Source: Tillus elongatus (lineage: Eukaryota > Arthropoda > Insecta > Coleoptera > Cleridae). From it: 64,000 nt of DNA. The stretch's first letter is position 1. Every line of letters begins with the position of its first letter. This document shows positions 28,797 through 47,681 of the stretch, piece after piece. The position numbers and the translations under genes were made by a program. The notes under the pieces are model-generated. The model saw only the letters and a program-made list of their open reading frames with translations, did not search any database and was not told the origin of the DNA. Where the stretch lies: positions 80,085,335-80,149,334 of the forward strand of contig OZ023268.1 of assembly GCA_964006375.1 (NCBI GenBank), given 5' to 3'.

Positions 28797-31060
28797 TAAG
28801 CTAACTGGAGAAAGTGATCCCTTCTGAATTATAGATGTTGTAGGATGTTCTTCAACGTTTCAGTAGCCGGTTTTGCTGCTTGACAGCATCCTCAGAACAA
28901 AAGAAAATTGAAATAATACGAAATCATGACAACTACAAATAAAGATCTGTTGCTATGTTATGATGATTTGATCACAAAAATTCTTTAAAAATGAAAAAAA
29001 AAATGACTGATGACGCTTTCAAAATGCGGTTTATTTACTGTGGGTCTATGTTGGGTATCAATGATCTGTTTTACAAATGTAGATTTGTCAGCGTGGTTCT
29101 TTCTAAATCGAGAAATATGTTCTTTGTAACAGGTGTTGAAATTTCTAGAAGTTTGACGTATATAGATTGCGTTACAATGTGTACAAGCTAATTTATAAAC
29201 TTAAGCTTTTGTCAAGAAACAAGATTTTTCTTTCACGTTAAATAACAAATCACGCGTCGTGTTGTAAGATTTAAAAGCTACCTTTGTATTTGTACAGGTT
29301 TTTAAAATTTTTGTTTTCTGAAATGGTTCCAAAATAAGTTATCTAAACATACATGTTGCCTTTTTGTCTCTAATATTTGGATAAATTGAATTAATCGCTA
29401 ATTTGTATTCTTTTCTTTCTATTATTTTATGTATTATTTTAACAGAGTAGCAATTTGCTATTTGCTTAATTATTGAAATTGCTTTTGCAAAATTGTCTTC
29501 GGACATAGGTGTTAAAAATGCACGATATATCATAGAATGATAGGCTGGCAGCTTTTGCGAAAAAGGGTGACATGAATCATATGGTGTGGTTGTGTCAGTG
29601 TAAGTTAGTTTCCTATATATTGAAAAGTCAAATGAATTATTTTCTAACTTTCTTATTGTTAAGCCAGAAAAATTATACAACTATTAGCTTTGTCTTCTAA
29701 AGTAAATTTATATTTGTGTGAAGGCTATTACTAAAATTTGGAATTTCATTTAATTGTGTATGGCTACCTTGAAAACATGCTAAAATATCATCTACGTTTC
29801 TGTACGAAAAGACAATATTATGTGAAAGTTCTAATGTTAAAATTTGGGTTTCTAAGTTTTCCATAAATATGTTGGCTAATAAGGGAGACAACGGACTACC
29901 CATAGGTAGGCCTTCTTTTTGCATATAAACACTATGATTAAATTTAAAATAGTTTTGTGTTATACGTTCGTTAAAAAGATTCATTATTTCTTGTGTTTTT
30001 ATTACATTTACGTTCTTTTCTAGTGAAACATTTTGTAATAGAGGTAAACATTCTCTAGGATGTATCTTAGAACACATACTACAAACATCAAACGAGACTA
30101 ATTTAATATTTGTAGGAATAATCAAAATATTTAATTTTTGTGTTAGTTCATAAGAGTTCTTAACTGAATATTTTGGAATGTAATTGTATTCTCTAATAAG
30201 TGAAACCAGTTAGCTCGCTATCTTATGATTAGGTATATTAACATAGCTAACTACTGGTCTCACAGGAATATTTGGCTTGTGAATTTTCAGGTACCCATAC
30301 ATATTTGGTGGTTGTGGACCTTTATATAAAAGATATTTCTGTTCTTGTTGACTAAACAGATATGTAATTTTAAGTTCATTTTTTAGTTTTGTCTGAAGAA
30401 TTTGTTGGGTCTCTCCTAACTTCTGTTAAATTTTCTGCAGTAATAAAATTATTAATTTTTTTGTTATAGGCGTCCCTATTTATAGGTATCGTTGTTTTTG
30501 CTTTATCCGCCCTAGTAAAAACTAAATAATTTTCTTATATTTTGTGCTGAATAGATTTAACAATTTTATTTTGATTAATTTGATGTTTGTCATATGTTGA
30601 CGTAAAATGTCTTAAAAATTTACATATTTCCGGTCTTTCGTATTGTCTTATAGATCTGGGAGCAATTTCAGATTCAGAAGCCAATCTCTTTAATTTTTTA
30701 ATTAATTAATTTGTAAATTTAAATTTTGTGCAATTTTTTTTTAAAGAAATTTCTTCAGTTGTAAAAATTGTATCGCTTAAGTTTTCAAAGCTTGTGCAGA
30801 TGTTATGCGTTTGGGTGGGAGGTTTTTCTCGATTATGTAAATGTTGCGTCCTTTCTAGGTTTCTAATTTTGTTTGACTGTGTTAAGCGTTTTTTTTTTTA
30901 ATTTCAATTCACTAACTGAACTATATATTTGGTAATCTAATATGTCAAATTCTATGAGATGTAATTTATTAGTAAGTTCTGAGTGTATTACCTTGATATA
31001 AAGAAGCAAACTATCACGAATGGAAAACTTCTTGGATTCTTCTTTCAGCCAGATAAAGCT
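28797..31060 (-). pseudogene. Penelope-like element (RT plus GIY-YIG), decayed
   Basis: On the minus strand, from about 31060: a degenerate N-terminal part, a TRADKAKTTIPINRDAY segment (about 30500), then the RT with EGLPMGSPLSPLLANIFMEN and the catalytic YRNVDDILACF (29697-30125). The RT C-terminus follows (29339-29680, FSIYRKLTYTDTTTPYDSCH). Near 29000-29215 comes a VYKLAC-HC-AIYIRQTSR stretch resembling the GIY-YIG endonuclease of Penelope elements. Stops and shifts interrupt it in several places. The first catalytic Asp region (LVSFDVCSMCSKI) is present but has diverged from the usual DV.SLF.NIP. The young env-only retroelement is inserted next to its 3' end. Confidence 0.85.
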
Positions 31061-31063
31061 GGA

Positions 31064-31625
31064 TTTTCTGATAGCAATTTTTGATTAATTTGATGTTGCA
31101 GTAGTTGTCATGATTACATACCGCGGGATGATATTCTTTCTTATGCACTCTTGGTTAAACCACGCATTTTGAGAAGCGTTCATCTACTTCATTTTCAATT
31201 TTCTATACAAATGGGCAAGCTCTTCGATAGAAGACCTCTTCAATTCATTGATCGTTCTTGCCTTTAGTTGGTGAAATTGGTCCATACTACTTATTTTTAT
31301 TAAATGGAACACCTGTATTTAAGTTGACCATCGAATTTTAAGCTGGCTTTTCTGATAGCAATTTTTGATTGATTTGATGTTGCAGTAGTTGTCATGATTA
31401 CGTACCGCGGGATGACATTCTTACTTATGCACTCTTGGTTAAACCATGCATTTTCAGAAGCGTTCATCTACTTCATTTTCAATTTTCTATACAAATGGGC
31501 AAGCTCTTCGATAGAAGACCTCTTCAATTCATTGATACTTGTTGCCTTTAGTTGGCGAAACTGGTCCATACTACTTATTTTTATTAAATGGAACACCTGT
31601 ATTTAAGTTGACCATCGAATTTGAA
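31064..31625. repeat. Two tandem ~284-bp copies at the Penelope 5' end
   Basis: TTTTCTGATAGCAATTTTTGAT occurs at about 31064 and 31348, and about 275 following bases are nearly identical. On the minus strand each copy encodes the same start-like peptide (MDQF..LKA..INELKRSSIEELAHLYRKL). Tandem partial 5' copies ('pseudo-LTR') are usual for Penelope elements. Confidence 0.85.
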
Positions 31626-31929
31626 CCTGAATTCTACATCGACTTGTATTGAGTTTACCTATAGGTATCTATCGCTGGTGCAAAAAACTTAATCCTCGTT
31701 CAAATCAATAGGTGTAAATAAATACGTAACTAACAGAAACTATAATATGGTTATTTGCAGTAAGACCAATCATTGTCAGAAGAAGAACTGAAGCGGTTAG
31801 TTACATTTCATAGGGAAGCCGGGTTGTCCTGTCAGCATTGGGTTCTGTTTATTAAACCTAAGAATGTAGACACGAAAAAGTTTAGGCACAGCAAGTACGC
31901 GCACGCACACACACACACTTATTTCGTGG

Positions 31930-32595
31930 CGATTTGTACTCAATTTATCAAGTCATTATACTTAGGCGCCGTTTACAGAACAATTACAACCATTTAAGTG
32001 AATTTGAAAGGGGGCGCATTGTTGGTGTGCGGGAAGGCGATTTTTTTTTAATCAGACAAATTTTCGGCCGCTCAAGACGCAGTGTGTCAACAGTGATTCA
32101 GTGTTTGTCCAGGTGATCTGAAGAAGGAATCCATAGCCGTGGTCATGGATGGGACAACATACGGTAGCAGGTCACCTCTAGTTTTTATTCACAGAAATTT
32201 AAATGCAAATGATTACATACGAAACGTACTGCAGCCTGTTGCACTGTCATACGCACCAGGGTTAATTCAAGTACTTTTCTAACAGGCCAGCATGCGTCCT
32301 TATACAGCAAGGGTTACTACAAGGTTTTTACAAGAAAATAACGTGACCTTTCTTATATGGCCTTCTCGCTCCCCAGACTTGTTAGCAATCGAACCTGTGT
32401 GGGATATGATTGGCAATCGACTGGGTAATTTACCACAACCACCAAATAACCTATTTGACCTAATTCGGGAAGCTTCGGATGACATGCCTCAGGATAGTAT
32501 AAATCGTTTTAAGCCTGCATCGATGAGTTATCGAATGCATAAGAAACCGTGGCGCACCCACTCATTATTAAATAAGTTTGTTATTTTTTAGTATT
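31930..32595 (+). pseudogene. Tc1-like transposase with large internal deletion
   Basis: The N-terminal HTH part reads YNHLSEFERGRIVGVREG (about 31985-32040) followed by a GRSRRSVSTVI helix. After a degenerate stretch, the C-terminal part reads RPYTARVTTRFLQEN, WPSRSPDLLAIEPVWD (third catalytic residue region) and LPQPPNNLFDLIREA. The first catalytic Asp region is not recognisable, so part of the core is missing or scrambled. Its position downstream of the Penelope repeats has no functional meaning. Confidence 0.8.
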
Positions 32596-32639
32596 TTAGT
32601 TTGAAAATCTAATCATTTTACTTCCATCATCAATACGTG

Positions 32640-33054
32640 TTGAAGTATGGTATCGGTGACAGAAATTTCAAAAAGATTACTTAAACGTCGTAAAAAGTGT
32701 CAAAACATATAGAAAACCTGATTTGGGAACGACATTTTTTTGTCTGTATGTCAGTCTGTTAGTAGCCACGATGACTTTAGAACGAAATCAGTTATCGTCT
32801 TTAAATTTGGTATAGAGTTATCAGCCGACATACGAACGGTTAGGATTGTTTTTGGGTAAAAACGCTTTAGGGGGTAGAGAATGAATGGGGGTGATTTGGT
32901 GAAAATTGACATTTTTTTCGTTGAAATTCGAGTAATATAACGTTTTCGGATTTGTTTATTAGAAAAATGTTAATCTCATCAAACATCTGGTCTTGTGTGG
33001 TCAAATTAAATTAGGAGTAGAATGTACGGGAGTGCAATATCGGTGACAGAAATT

Positions 33055-33127
<73 letters not shown>

Positions 33128-33350
33128 CTAAAGCGGCGTAAAAAGTGTCAAAACATATAGAAAACTTGATTCTGGAACTATTTTTTTCCTTGTCGGCCTG
33201 TACGCTGTCTGTTAGTAGGCGCAGTAACTTTCAAACGAATTGGGGTATCATCTTCAAATTTGGTAGACAGTTAGCACCCGACAAAGGAACGTTTCGAATT
33301 GTTTTTGGGTAACATCGCTTCAGAGAGGGTGACCATTCATAATCATACGC
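32640..33350. repeat. Dispersed repeat family R2 with (TA)n at 33057-33124
   Basis: Units contain TATCGGTGACAGAAATTTC, AAAAAGTGTCAAAACATATA and a GACAAAGGAACG-like block. The same units appear inverted and in three tandem copies at about 40.08-41.13 kb. The tract splits two units. Non-coding. Confidence 0.7.
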
Positions 33351-33525
33351 ATGTCAAACGCTCATGTACAAAAAGAATGTCTTTCTTAGGAGAGTAAATT
33401 GTCACAGCTTTGTGTAGGTTATGATTCAATTTGCAGCATTATTTTAGGTTTGATTAAACACATATACAAATGTTACTAAAATTGATGAACTCTTGGGTTT
33501 GGGTGTTCTGATTTTTGGAAAGTCA

Positions 33526-33703
<178 letters not shown>

Positions 33704-33704
33704 A

Positions 33705-36905
<3,201 letters not shown>

Positions 36906-37367
36906 CGGGACGCAGCAAGTGCGTTATGGTAGTGAATTTTTATTAAATGCTTCAAATTTAAATAACTCAATTTTCTATAAACTTAGAGAGTTTAATTTTA
37001 ATACGTAGTAAGGTCTTTCCTAAGGCAAGATATCCACAAAATTTCATTACAATAACTTTGTAATTTTCGGAGAAAAAATTTTTTAGAAAGAAAATTTAAA
37101 ATTTGAATAACTCAATTTTCTCTAAACTTAGAAAGTTGAATTTTGGTACGTAGTAAGATCTCTCCTGAGGCAACATATATAGTAAATTTCATTAAAACAG
37201 CTTTGTTACTTTCGGAGAAAAAAAATTTTCGAAAGAAAACTCAAAATTTTCCCGGAAAACCCCGTCCGATTTTTCTGGCTAACGAACTCATCCAAGCCAT
37301 TTAGAAAAGAAAGGCACTTTCCAAGTTTCATTGAAATCAGTTAATTATTTTTTGAGTTATCAGGCGG

Positions 37368-37454
<87 letters not shown>

Positions 37455-37590
37455 CATATAAAAATTGAAACTGACCCCGGATATGGGTTCTAGGGGTCCT
37501 AGTTAGCACTCATTTGAACGAATTTTTGCATGGTCTCACCATCGATACCTCTATATTAGTGAATTTTTTTAAATAAAAATTCACTAATTA
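36906..37590. repeat. R1-family repeat with (TA)n at 37374-37447
   Basis: Starts CGGGACGCAGCAAGTGCGTT and ends in the TTAGTGAATTTT...AAAATTCACTAA hairpin. It contains two tandem copies of a block ending ACTTTCGGAGAAAAA (about 36955-37090 and 37095-37220). Confidence 0.8.
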
Positions 37591-38040
37591 TGCATATTGT
37601 GCTTTCTCAATATTCTGTGTATTGCCCAAATAGATAAACCCAAATCTTGAGACCTACTTCTTAACGAACTTTGTAGACATGCTTCAAAATATGCAAGAAC
37701 TATAATTTCATTCATTTCATTGTCTTCAATTTTGAAACGTTTAACAACGCATCGTGTCAGTATTATTCCATGACTTGACGACTTACTTTTAATTCTGCTG
37801 AATTATGTTCTATTCATTGGAGCCAAATAAAGGAATCTGTTGTTAAATGTTCGAACTGTTGTCTCAACTATTCTGTTACATTCACCATATATTGAAAACA
37901 AATTGAAAACATCATCTGCAGAATAACAAACTAGCATGTACAACATTAGTTTTAAACACTGCCACTGCTTATCCTCTCATGTGATCCTGATATTAGAGAT
38001 GTGAAAATCGTCTCGTCGTTTCTACGATTTCTGTGGTAAA
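37591..38040. other. No recognised gene
   Basis: AT-rich single-copy-looking sequence between two R1 repeats. No coding frame longer than 60 codons was found. Confidence 0.4.
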
Positions 38041-38481
38041 ACTTCATGTTAAAATTAAATGCTTCAACTTTGAATAACTCAATTTTCTATAAACTTAGAG
38101 AGTTTAATTTTGGTGTGTAGTAAGGTCTCTCCTAACGCAAAATATCTACCGAATTTCACTAAAATAACTTTGTAATTTTCGGAGAAAAAAAAATTTTCGA
38201 AAGAAAATTTAAAAGTTGAATAACTCAATTTTTTATAAACTTAGAAAGTTTAATTTCAGTACGTAGTAAGATTTTTCCCAAGGCAACCTATATAGTAAAT
38301 TTCGTTAAAACAGCTTTGTTACTTTCGAAGAAAAAATTTTTTTCGAAAGAAAACTCAAAATTTTCTCAGAAAACCCCGTCTGATTTTTCTGGCTAACGAA
38401 CTCGTCCAAGCCATTAATAAAAAAAAGCCACTTGCCAAATTTCAACGAAATCGGTTAATTATTTTTTGAGTTATCAGACGG

Positions 38482-38552
<71 letters not shown>

Positions 38553-38591
38553 ATTTGTTTGGAAAGAAAAGGCCTTTTATTCATCACCCAA

Positions 38592-38661
<70 letters not shown>

Positions 38662-38795
38662 ATATAAAAATTGAAACTGACCCCGGATATGGGTTCTAGG
38701 GGTCCTAGTTCGCGCTCATTTGCAAAAATGTTTGCAAAGTCTCACCATCGATACCTCTCTATTAGTAAATTTTTTTAAATAAAAATTCACTAAAA
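38041..38795. repeat. R1-family repeat with two (TA)n tracts
   Basis: Same inner order as 36906-37590, with (TA)n at about 38487-38546 and 38595-38656 separated by 48 bp of unrelated sequence. It ends in the AGTAAATTTT..AAAATTCACTAA hairpin. Confidence 0.75.
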
Positions 38796-38810
38796 ATTAT
38801 AGGCATATTT

Positions 38811-39090
38811 GTATCAGTTCGATCTTATCAAGTATTTGAGATGACTGTGGTGTCGGTTCCCAAATTTTCCTTCAAACATGTCATTATTGAACAACAGCAT
38901 GGTTTCTCTACAGCTAGGTCAACTACAACAAACTTGTTTTAGTTTACTTAAGTCGCTGCCTATACTGATTTTAGCAGAGCTTTTGATTCTATAAACCTCT
39001 GTCTGTTAATTCAGAAATTCTATGCATATCGCATTAAATATCCGCTGCTGGCATGGCTCCATTGCCTCTCTTGATTAAAAAAAATATTAA
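38811..39090 (+). pseudogene. Non-LTR retrotransposon RT fragment
   Basis: The + strand reads EQQHGFSTARSTTTNL, then YTDFSRAFDSINLCLLIQKF and LLAWLHCL: the conserved QHGFR..RST.TNLL / DFSKAFD / LL.WL blocks of Jockey/CR1-type RTs. The catalytic YADD block is missing. In-frame stops occur after TNLF. It is unrelated in position to the RT fragment at 888. Confidence 0.8.
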
Positions 39091-39149
39091 AACATTTACT
39101 CTGCACGTTCTTGATTATTTTAGGAGTTAGTTGTGCATTTGTGATAGGT

Positions 39150-40020
39150 ACCTTGTTTTCCGTCTCATCAAACGTTGAGTTTGTGAACCTAATTCTTCTG
39201 AGAGCAGGATATTTCGATGATTAAGTAAGTCAAGTTGGACATCAAAATTATCTAGCTCGCATTTTCTTAATATTGATTTGGCGATAGCTACATTTTTTCT
39301 GCTAACCCACTAGCTCGTGGAAATTGTGTACATTGAACTGTAACGCGGGCCGTTGTCAGTTTCCAATATTTCAGGTATTCCGTGCGCTGCAAACCAGTCT
39401 TTTAAGTGATCAATAACTTCAGTCGAGATTTGATTTTTTAGCACTTTAAAGTCCAAAAATCCCTAGTAACTGTATATAATCAGTAATTATTCTTTACTGC
39501 CGTATGTAAGCAAATCACTAGCAACAATTTGACAATATAACTTCGGAATTGGTTTTGTTAAGATTGATTGGTTAGGATTAGCACTCTAAGTTTGTTGGCA
39601 TACACTACATCTATTCGCGTAGTTATGAATGTCATTATGCATACCTTTCCAATAAAGCTGCTGTCTCGCTCTTCGTAAACTACTTTGAATTCCAAAGTGT
39701 CAGGCATGGATTTGTTTAAGCATTTGTGGTATTTTTGACTTCGTTATGATCACTCGACCACCTGAGTATTACATTTTTATGCAACGAGATCTTATCTTTA
39801 AAGCTAAAATAATGTTGAATATTTAGAGGGAGTCATGTATCATTGTCTGGCCAACCCTTGAGTATATACCTTTTGAGCCTGGCATCTTAAATTGTGCACT
39901 TTTGGACATGGTAAAGCTATTACTACTTCGGTTCCATCCATTGTAGTTGATTCGTCATTTTGATGAGTCTCACAATCACGGCTCAATGTGTGCAATTGGT
40001 ATGTCAGATCCTTTAAGATA
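39150..40020 (-). pseudogene. Ty3/Gypsy integrase remnant
   Basis: The minus strand has an H2C2 zinc finger (QSSLRRARQQLYWKGMHNDI, then CSVCQ), the core segment VASDLLTYGSKE*LLIIYSY with the first catalytic Asp region, and the block WFAAHGIPEILETDNGPRYSS with the second Asp. The downstream Glu region is degenerate. Upstream (39740-40020) resembles the RNase H-integrase linker. Several stops are present. It is a different lineage from the errantivirus integrase zinc fingers at 2.1 and 23.1 kb. Confidence 0.85.
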
Positions 40021-40079
40021 TTTTAGCTATAAGGCATACTGTAACATTGCTAGACGAATCTTCTAAAGTCTAGGAGGAG

Positions 40080-41130
40080 CTGTCGGAAATCACCTCTCAT
40101 TTATCACCTACCCACTGAAGCAATCTTACCCAAAAACATTTTGAAGCGTTCCTTTGTCGAGTCATAACTCGGTACCAAATTTGAAGGTGACTTACAGGCC
40201 GACAGACCGACCGCCCAGACGAAAAAATTCTCGTTCCTGGATCAAGTTTTCTTTATTCCTTGAGAATTTTTACGCAGCTTTAGCAAAAGAAAAATCGAAA
40301 TTTTTGTCACCGATATTCCATCTCCCACACATTTATTCTCTTCAGAAAGACATTCTCATGGAATAAATTTAGGGCCCAGGACTTGACCACAAAGAAAATA
40401 TTTGTATTCCTGGGTCATAAAGTTTTGAAACGTTATGTTACTCGAATTTTATTGAAAAAATGTCAATTTCATCAAATCACCCCTTATTTGGCCGCTACCC
40501 CCCGAAGCGATCTTACCCAAAAACAATTCGAAGCGTTCCTTTGTCGGGTGCTAACTGGATACCAAATTTGAAGATGATATGTCAATTCGGTTGACAGACG
40601 TACATGCCGACCGATCGACACATCAAAAAATTGTCGAATCGAGTTTTCTATGTGTTTTGAGACTTTTTACACCGTTTCCTCAACAAATAAAAAATTCGAA
40701 ATTTTTGTCAACAATATTCCATCGCCACACATTCAACCCTTAATTTAATATCAGCACAGAATACCAGATGTTTGATGAAATTAAAAGTTTTCTAATAAAC
40801 AAACCTAAAACGTTATATTACTGGAGTTTTAACGAAAAAATGCCAATTTTCACCAAATCACCTCCCATTCATCCCCTACCCCTTGTGCGATTTTACCCAC
40901 AAAGAAAAGTCCAAACCGTTCGTTTGTCGGGTACTAACTGTATACCATATTTGAAGACGGTATCTCAATTCGTTCTAAAGTTATCGTGGCTACAAACAGA
41001 CAGGCATAAAAACTGACAGACAAAAAGAAGTTTCGTTCCCAAATCATGTTTTATATATGTTTTAATACTTTTTACCGCATTTAAGCGACAAAAACTTTTT
41101 TTTAATTTTTGTCGCCGATGCGATACTTTC
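40080..41130. repeat. R2-family repeat, three tandem ~385-bp units
   Basis: GATCTTACCCAAAAACA-type blocks recur at about 40115, 40508 and 40890, each followed by CCGTTCGTTTGTCGGG-type and TACCAAATTTGAAG-type sequence. Orientation is opposite to 32640-33350. Open frames across them are repeats of one another and are not genes. Confidence 0.8.
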
Positions 41131-43610
<2,480 letters not shown>

Positions 43611-45229
43611 TTACTAAATTCAATTAAATTCGTTATGGTGCACCTTATACATAGTATAATTTTTGTGTTCTCATTTCATAGAAAAAAATGTAGTACATAT
43701 AAGACATCAGTTTTAACGCTTTTAGGTATTTATAGTAGCATAAAGCAAAATACATGATCATGTTTTAGGTATTTATAGTGGTATTAAGCAAAATACATGA
43801 CCATATCAACCAAATTTAATTACTTAAAATGTTCGGGACGCAGCAAGTGCGTTATGGTAGTGAATTTTCATAAGTGATTTAGCCTTATAAAAAAAGTTAT
43901 AAAAAATTACTTTATTTAATTATGAACAGTAAAAAAATAAGGTGAAGAAGGGCAAGCAAAAACATTATCTCTAACATAAATATTTATACAGTAATTTGGA
44001 TACAAAACTCAAACCAAGCAATTAATAAACAGGAAGTATACTTAACAAAAAATAAACTAGAAAGCTAAACATTAAAAAAAATGTGGTTCATGCATTGAGG
44101 GTGATTGTATGCATAAAGAGGGGGAAGAAGAACCCCCAGGAGTTTCTGCCCTCTCACCCAAAAACACGGGGAATTCTCATTCCCCTTGTGCATGTATAAA
44201 TGCCTTCAAGGCCTAAAGTAAAGAAAATTTTTTTTGGGAGTAACCCCCAAGAAAGTTACCGGATCTGGAGCGAATATGGGTGCTGTGTAGGGGTAGACAG
44301 GGTTTAAGGGAGGTACTGCTGCAAAATCTGAAAAACGCATCTTTTCAAAGTCCGACTAAGTGGGTTGTTTAGCGTTTTCCTATCATATTTACTCCCCGAC
44401 CAGCACCCCTATTCATTCTTGGTCCCTTAACTTTTTTGGGAGTTGTTTGCAACAAATATGCCTTGTGGCCTGTACATCGGAGGGAGGTTCTCTAAGTATA
44501 TTTCTGAAAATAAATCTAAAAACTCTGCGTGCAGTAAACTGCAAATTCACGGAAATGACATTCCACTTCGTCGCCTATAATGTCTTTTTCAGATAATATA
44601 GAATACAGCACTAAATTAAATAAGTTCACTTGCATTTTCACTTCTTTTTTATTTTTATATTACATATATAAGCACAAGATAAGTATATATAACTAGGCCC
44701 CCCTCCCCGCCCCCGCCTCCTGATTAACATTGGGGCAACACAAACTTGAAGAGTAGAGAAGTTATTTAAAGCGCGTTTACAGTCATAAACTTGATTTCAT
44801 TATCATGTCACAGTACTATTCTGATCATCAAAAATTACTTCTAACTGTAAGCACACAAAAATTAGTAAAATACATTTATAAGATCTAATAAAAAACAACA
44901 GCTTCATAATTTGTTAAGAGGTTATCAGATGTGATGAAACGTTAAACTTACTGTACCACAGCATAATCTTATTCGACTGTATTCACCCCATGACGTCATG
45001 CGCGTGACAGTGCAAAAATAGGTAGCCGCATTGTCATATATCACTAGTATTTGTATCATGTCTAAAACCTAAAGGCGCTAAATTTCCAATTTGATATTGA
45101 CAACTCACAATAAATGACATTACCACAGAATGCCAAATGGCAGCAGAGCCTCAGCATGAACGCGGTCTAACAACGTTGTCAGATAGAGTAATTTATGATT
45201 GGATGGATGTTAAAAAACATTTTAATAGA
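43611..45229. other. No recognised gene; R1 terminus at 43831-43870
   Basis: An R1 end (GGGACGCAGCAAGTGCGTTA) lies at about 43832. The remainder includes a poly-C/CCGCC tract near 44700 and no supported coding sequence. Confidence 0.4.
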
Positions 45230-45330
45230 CCCTGGATACGAGTTCCAGGGTCCCTAATTCGCGCTCATTTGAAAAAAAAATTCCGAAAGTCTTACCATCG
45301 ATACCTCTCTATTAGTGAATTCACTAAAAA
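45230..45330. repeat. R1-family fragment
   Basis: Contains the GGGTCCCTAATTCGCGCTCA and CATCGATACCTCTCTATTAG blocks typical of the R1 hairpin side. It lies inside a spurious 71-codon frame. Confidence 0.65.
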
Positions 45331-45883
45331 CTACAGGGTAAATTTCACGTGAGGAAAGGGAGGTCGCACCACACCTCACCAAATATCACCAAGAGGGGGA
45401 GGGGACCAATTTTTTTAAACACCTCACGTTATTAGTGGACGTCCCCTAAAGTGCCATACAAAAAATCTGAAGCTTGTGCTTGTACATTATACAATTTTAA
45501 TAAAAATTGCATGCTTAACGACAAATATTTATGGTGTACTGTCACTTCTCTGGTTTTGTGAGATCTTTCACAGCTTTTCAATTTCTATGCTGCTACACAT
45601 ATTTGTACATCAATTATGAATCCCCTCCTTCTCTCGACTTAGCTAGCTTGTATCCATAAACCGCCAAGATTTGTTCAAAGTTTATAAAAATTAAAGCACA
45701 ATAATTTTTACGTTTTGCTTGGACAAACAAAGACTTAACTATTTCCTTAATTGTTAGTTTTTTCATGTTCCTTTCTTTTTAACGTATCTTCGTAGAAGAA
45801 ATTAGCTAATAAGGAAGCCGCACTTTTGAATTTTAAAAAAATTGTGAACCAGAACTCTTAGAACCCATATCATATACACATCC

Positions 45884-45958
<75 letters not shown>
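45331..45958. other. No recognised gene; (TA)n at 45892-45957
   Basis: AT-rich. The closing tract borders the tandem duplication that follows. Confidence 0.45.
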
Positions 45959-45959
<1 letters not shown>

Positions 45960-46573
45960 TTAGGAAGATGTAACGGTTGTCACTTGTTAGTTCCAAAGAC
46001 TCAGAATCTCATTTAAGGGCAAATCGATTTTGTGGTAATGTGGGCAGTGAAAGCAAGACGTCCCTAAGTTCTTGGTTATAACATGATTTTTATATTTCGT
46101 GTCAATTTGAAACTTTAACAGAAACCTACAAAGAAACAACATCTTAGACACATCAATTCAGTTATACAATAACAAATGTCTTAGTAATAACTGAACTGAA
46201 ACATAAAACCTTGAAGAACAAGATGAAAGAATTATATTGAAAACCAAGAACTACTTTCTACCACAACGCCGCCTTTTATATTGATTCTTAGGTAAAGAGC
46301 GAAACCGAGAGGGAGATTAAATAGCAAGTAAATTTTCTGTGTATCGTATTTTTATTGCCGGTTGAGGTTTTTGAACTTCCTTTATTACTTTGCCTGACAG
46401 GTTTCAAAATGTTTATCTGCAGAGCGTAAACAGAGGACTGCCGATCAGTGGCGGGGCTGGATTTAAGGAACTTTTGGTTTTTATTGCCCTAGAAATATAA
46501 ATACTTTCGTACGCATCGAGCTTCGCTGTCTGTCTAATATTTTTGATAAGTTTCAGATTTTTCTGAACACTTT

Positions 46574-46650
<77 letters not shown>

Positions 46651-47583
46651 GGGTTAGTAGATAGTATAAAAAGGCGTTTGTATTTCCTGAGATATTCGTT
46701 ATTAAAAAATGTGTAAACAAAAGTTTTTCGGCATATTTTTGGCTACAAACTGGCGTTATTTAATTTTTCCTAGCGTAAACAATTTCGTTGTTATGGCAAT
46801 TAGTTTCTTTTTACTGGCAAGATATGATTTTTTTTGCATTTCCTGCGAAACGCTCTTTATACGGCACTATAAAACTTTAATCGGTTTTCATGAGAGAAAA
46901 AAAATTAGAAATAAATCACGTCCTTCGGTTGGACTTCATTATTCAATTTCTTATCAAGTTGCCGCTTGAAAACATTTGACAGTATTTGTAGCTGTCAATT
47001 GCAAACATTGTTTGTTGTCAGTTATCTGCAGTTTGTAATACTTTAGAGAGCTTCACATCAGAAAATTTAGAACTTTCACAATTTAATAATTATTATTATT
47101 CCAGAATTGGGCGAAAAGCTAGGATTTGAAATATTAAGGATGGTGGGCTGCGGTGGCAGGAAACGTAGTTATAAAGAAGTGTGCATGCTTTTTGTATGAA
47201 GTGTATCCTATAAGTCACAAATTAATTTTTCAAATTATAATTATATAATTTTTTATAATTTACGAAACTGGTAGTGTCAAAGATAAACGAACAATAGGAA
47301 GACCAAAAACGGCTGTAGCTGGTAAAAAGGCATTAGATGTGTTCTTGTTTTTTATGAAACCCTTCATTTGTCTCCAAATTCAGTTACTACATTACACAAT
47401 GTTTAAAAAAAATCTGTGACAAATTTGCTAAAAACAAAAAGAAAAATTTTACCCGTACAAAGTAAAGCTGGTACAAGAACTGGTAGATGGCAATTTTCAG
47501 AAGCGTGTTGAATTTTGTAATATTATGATAAGCAAATTTAATGAGATTCCGTACTTTGGTAGAAACATTATTTTCCCCCACAG

Positions 47584-47586
<3 letters not shown>
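45959..47586. repeat. Tandem segmental duplication, copy 1
   Basis: Begins CTTAGGAAGATGTAACGGTT right after a (TA)n tract and is repeated from 47679. It contains (TA)n at about 46578-46646, a terminus-like GCAGGGTTAGTAGATAGTAT and a dead transposase. Relative to copy 2 it lacks about 250 bp at 46241. Confidence 0.9.
47105..47580 (+). pseudogene. Tc1/mariner-superfamily transposase N-terminal remnant (duplication copy 1)
   Basis: Frames shift among: LGFEILRMVGCGGRKRSYKE (HTH helix 1 region, as in the 4834 transposase), IYETGSVKDKRTIGRPKTA (HTH/GRP linker) and a PYKV-LVQELVDG-F-KRVEFC-type segment. It stops at a (TA)n tract (47587) before any catalytic residue. The termini (CAGGGTTAGTAG) differ from the other three transposons, so it is another subfamily. 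Confidence 0.75.

Positions 47587-47678
<92 letters not shown>

Positions 47679-47681
<3 letters not shown>

Noticed and set aside
40154..41016. Three plus-strand frames of 62-82 codons in tandem
   Set aside because: They are the same R2 repeat unit translated three times.
46709..46969. Conserved-looking 86-codon and 65-codon frames (also 48681-48878)
   Set aside because: They lie between a transposon-like terminus and the dead transposase and are duplicated with the segment. The peptide is hydrophobic with no family resemblance, so it is probably subterminal repeat DNA.
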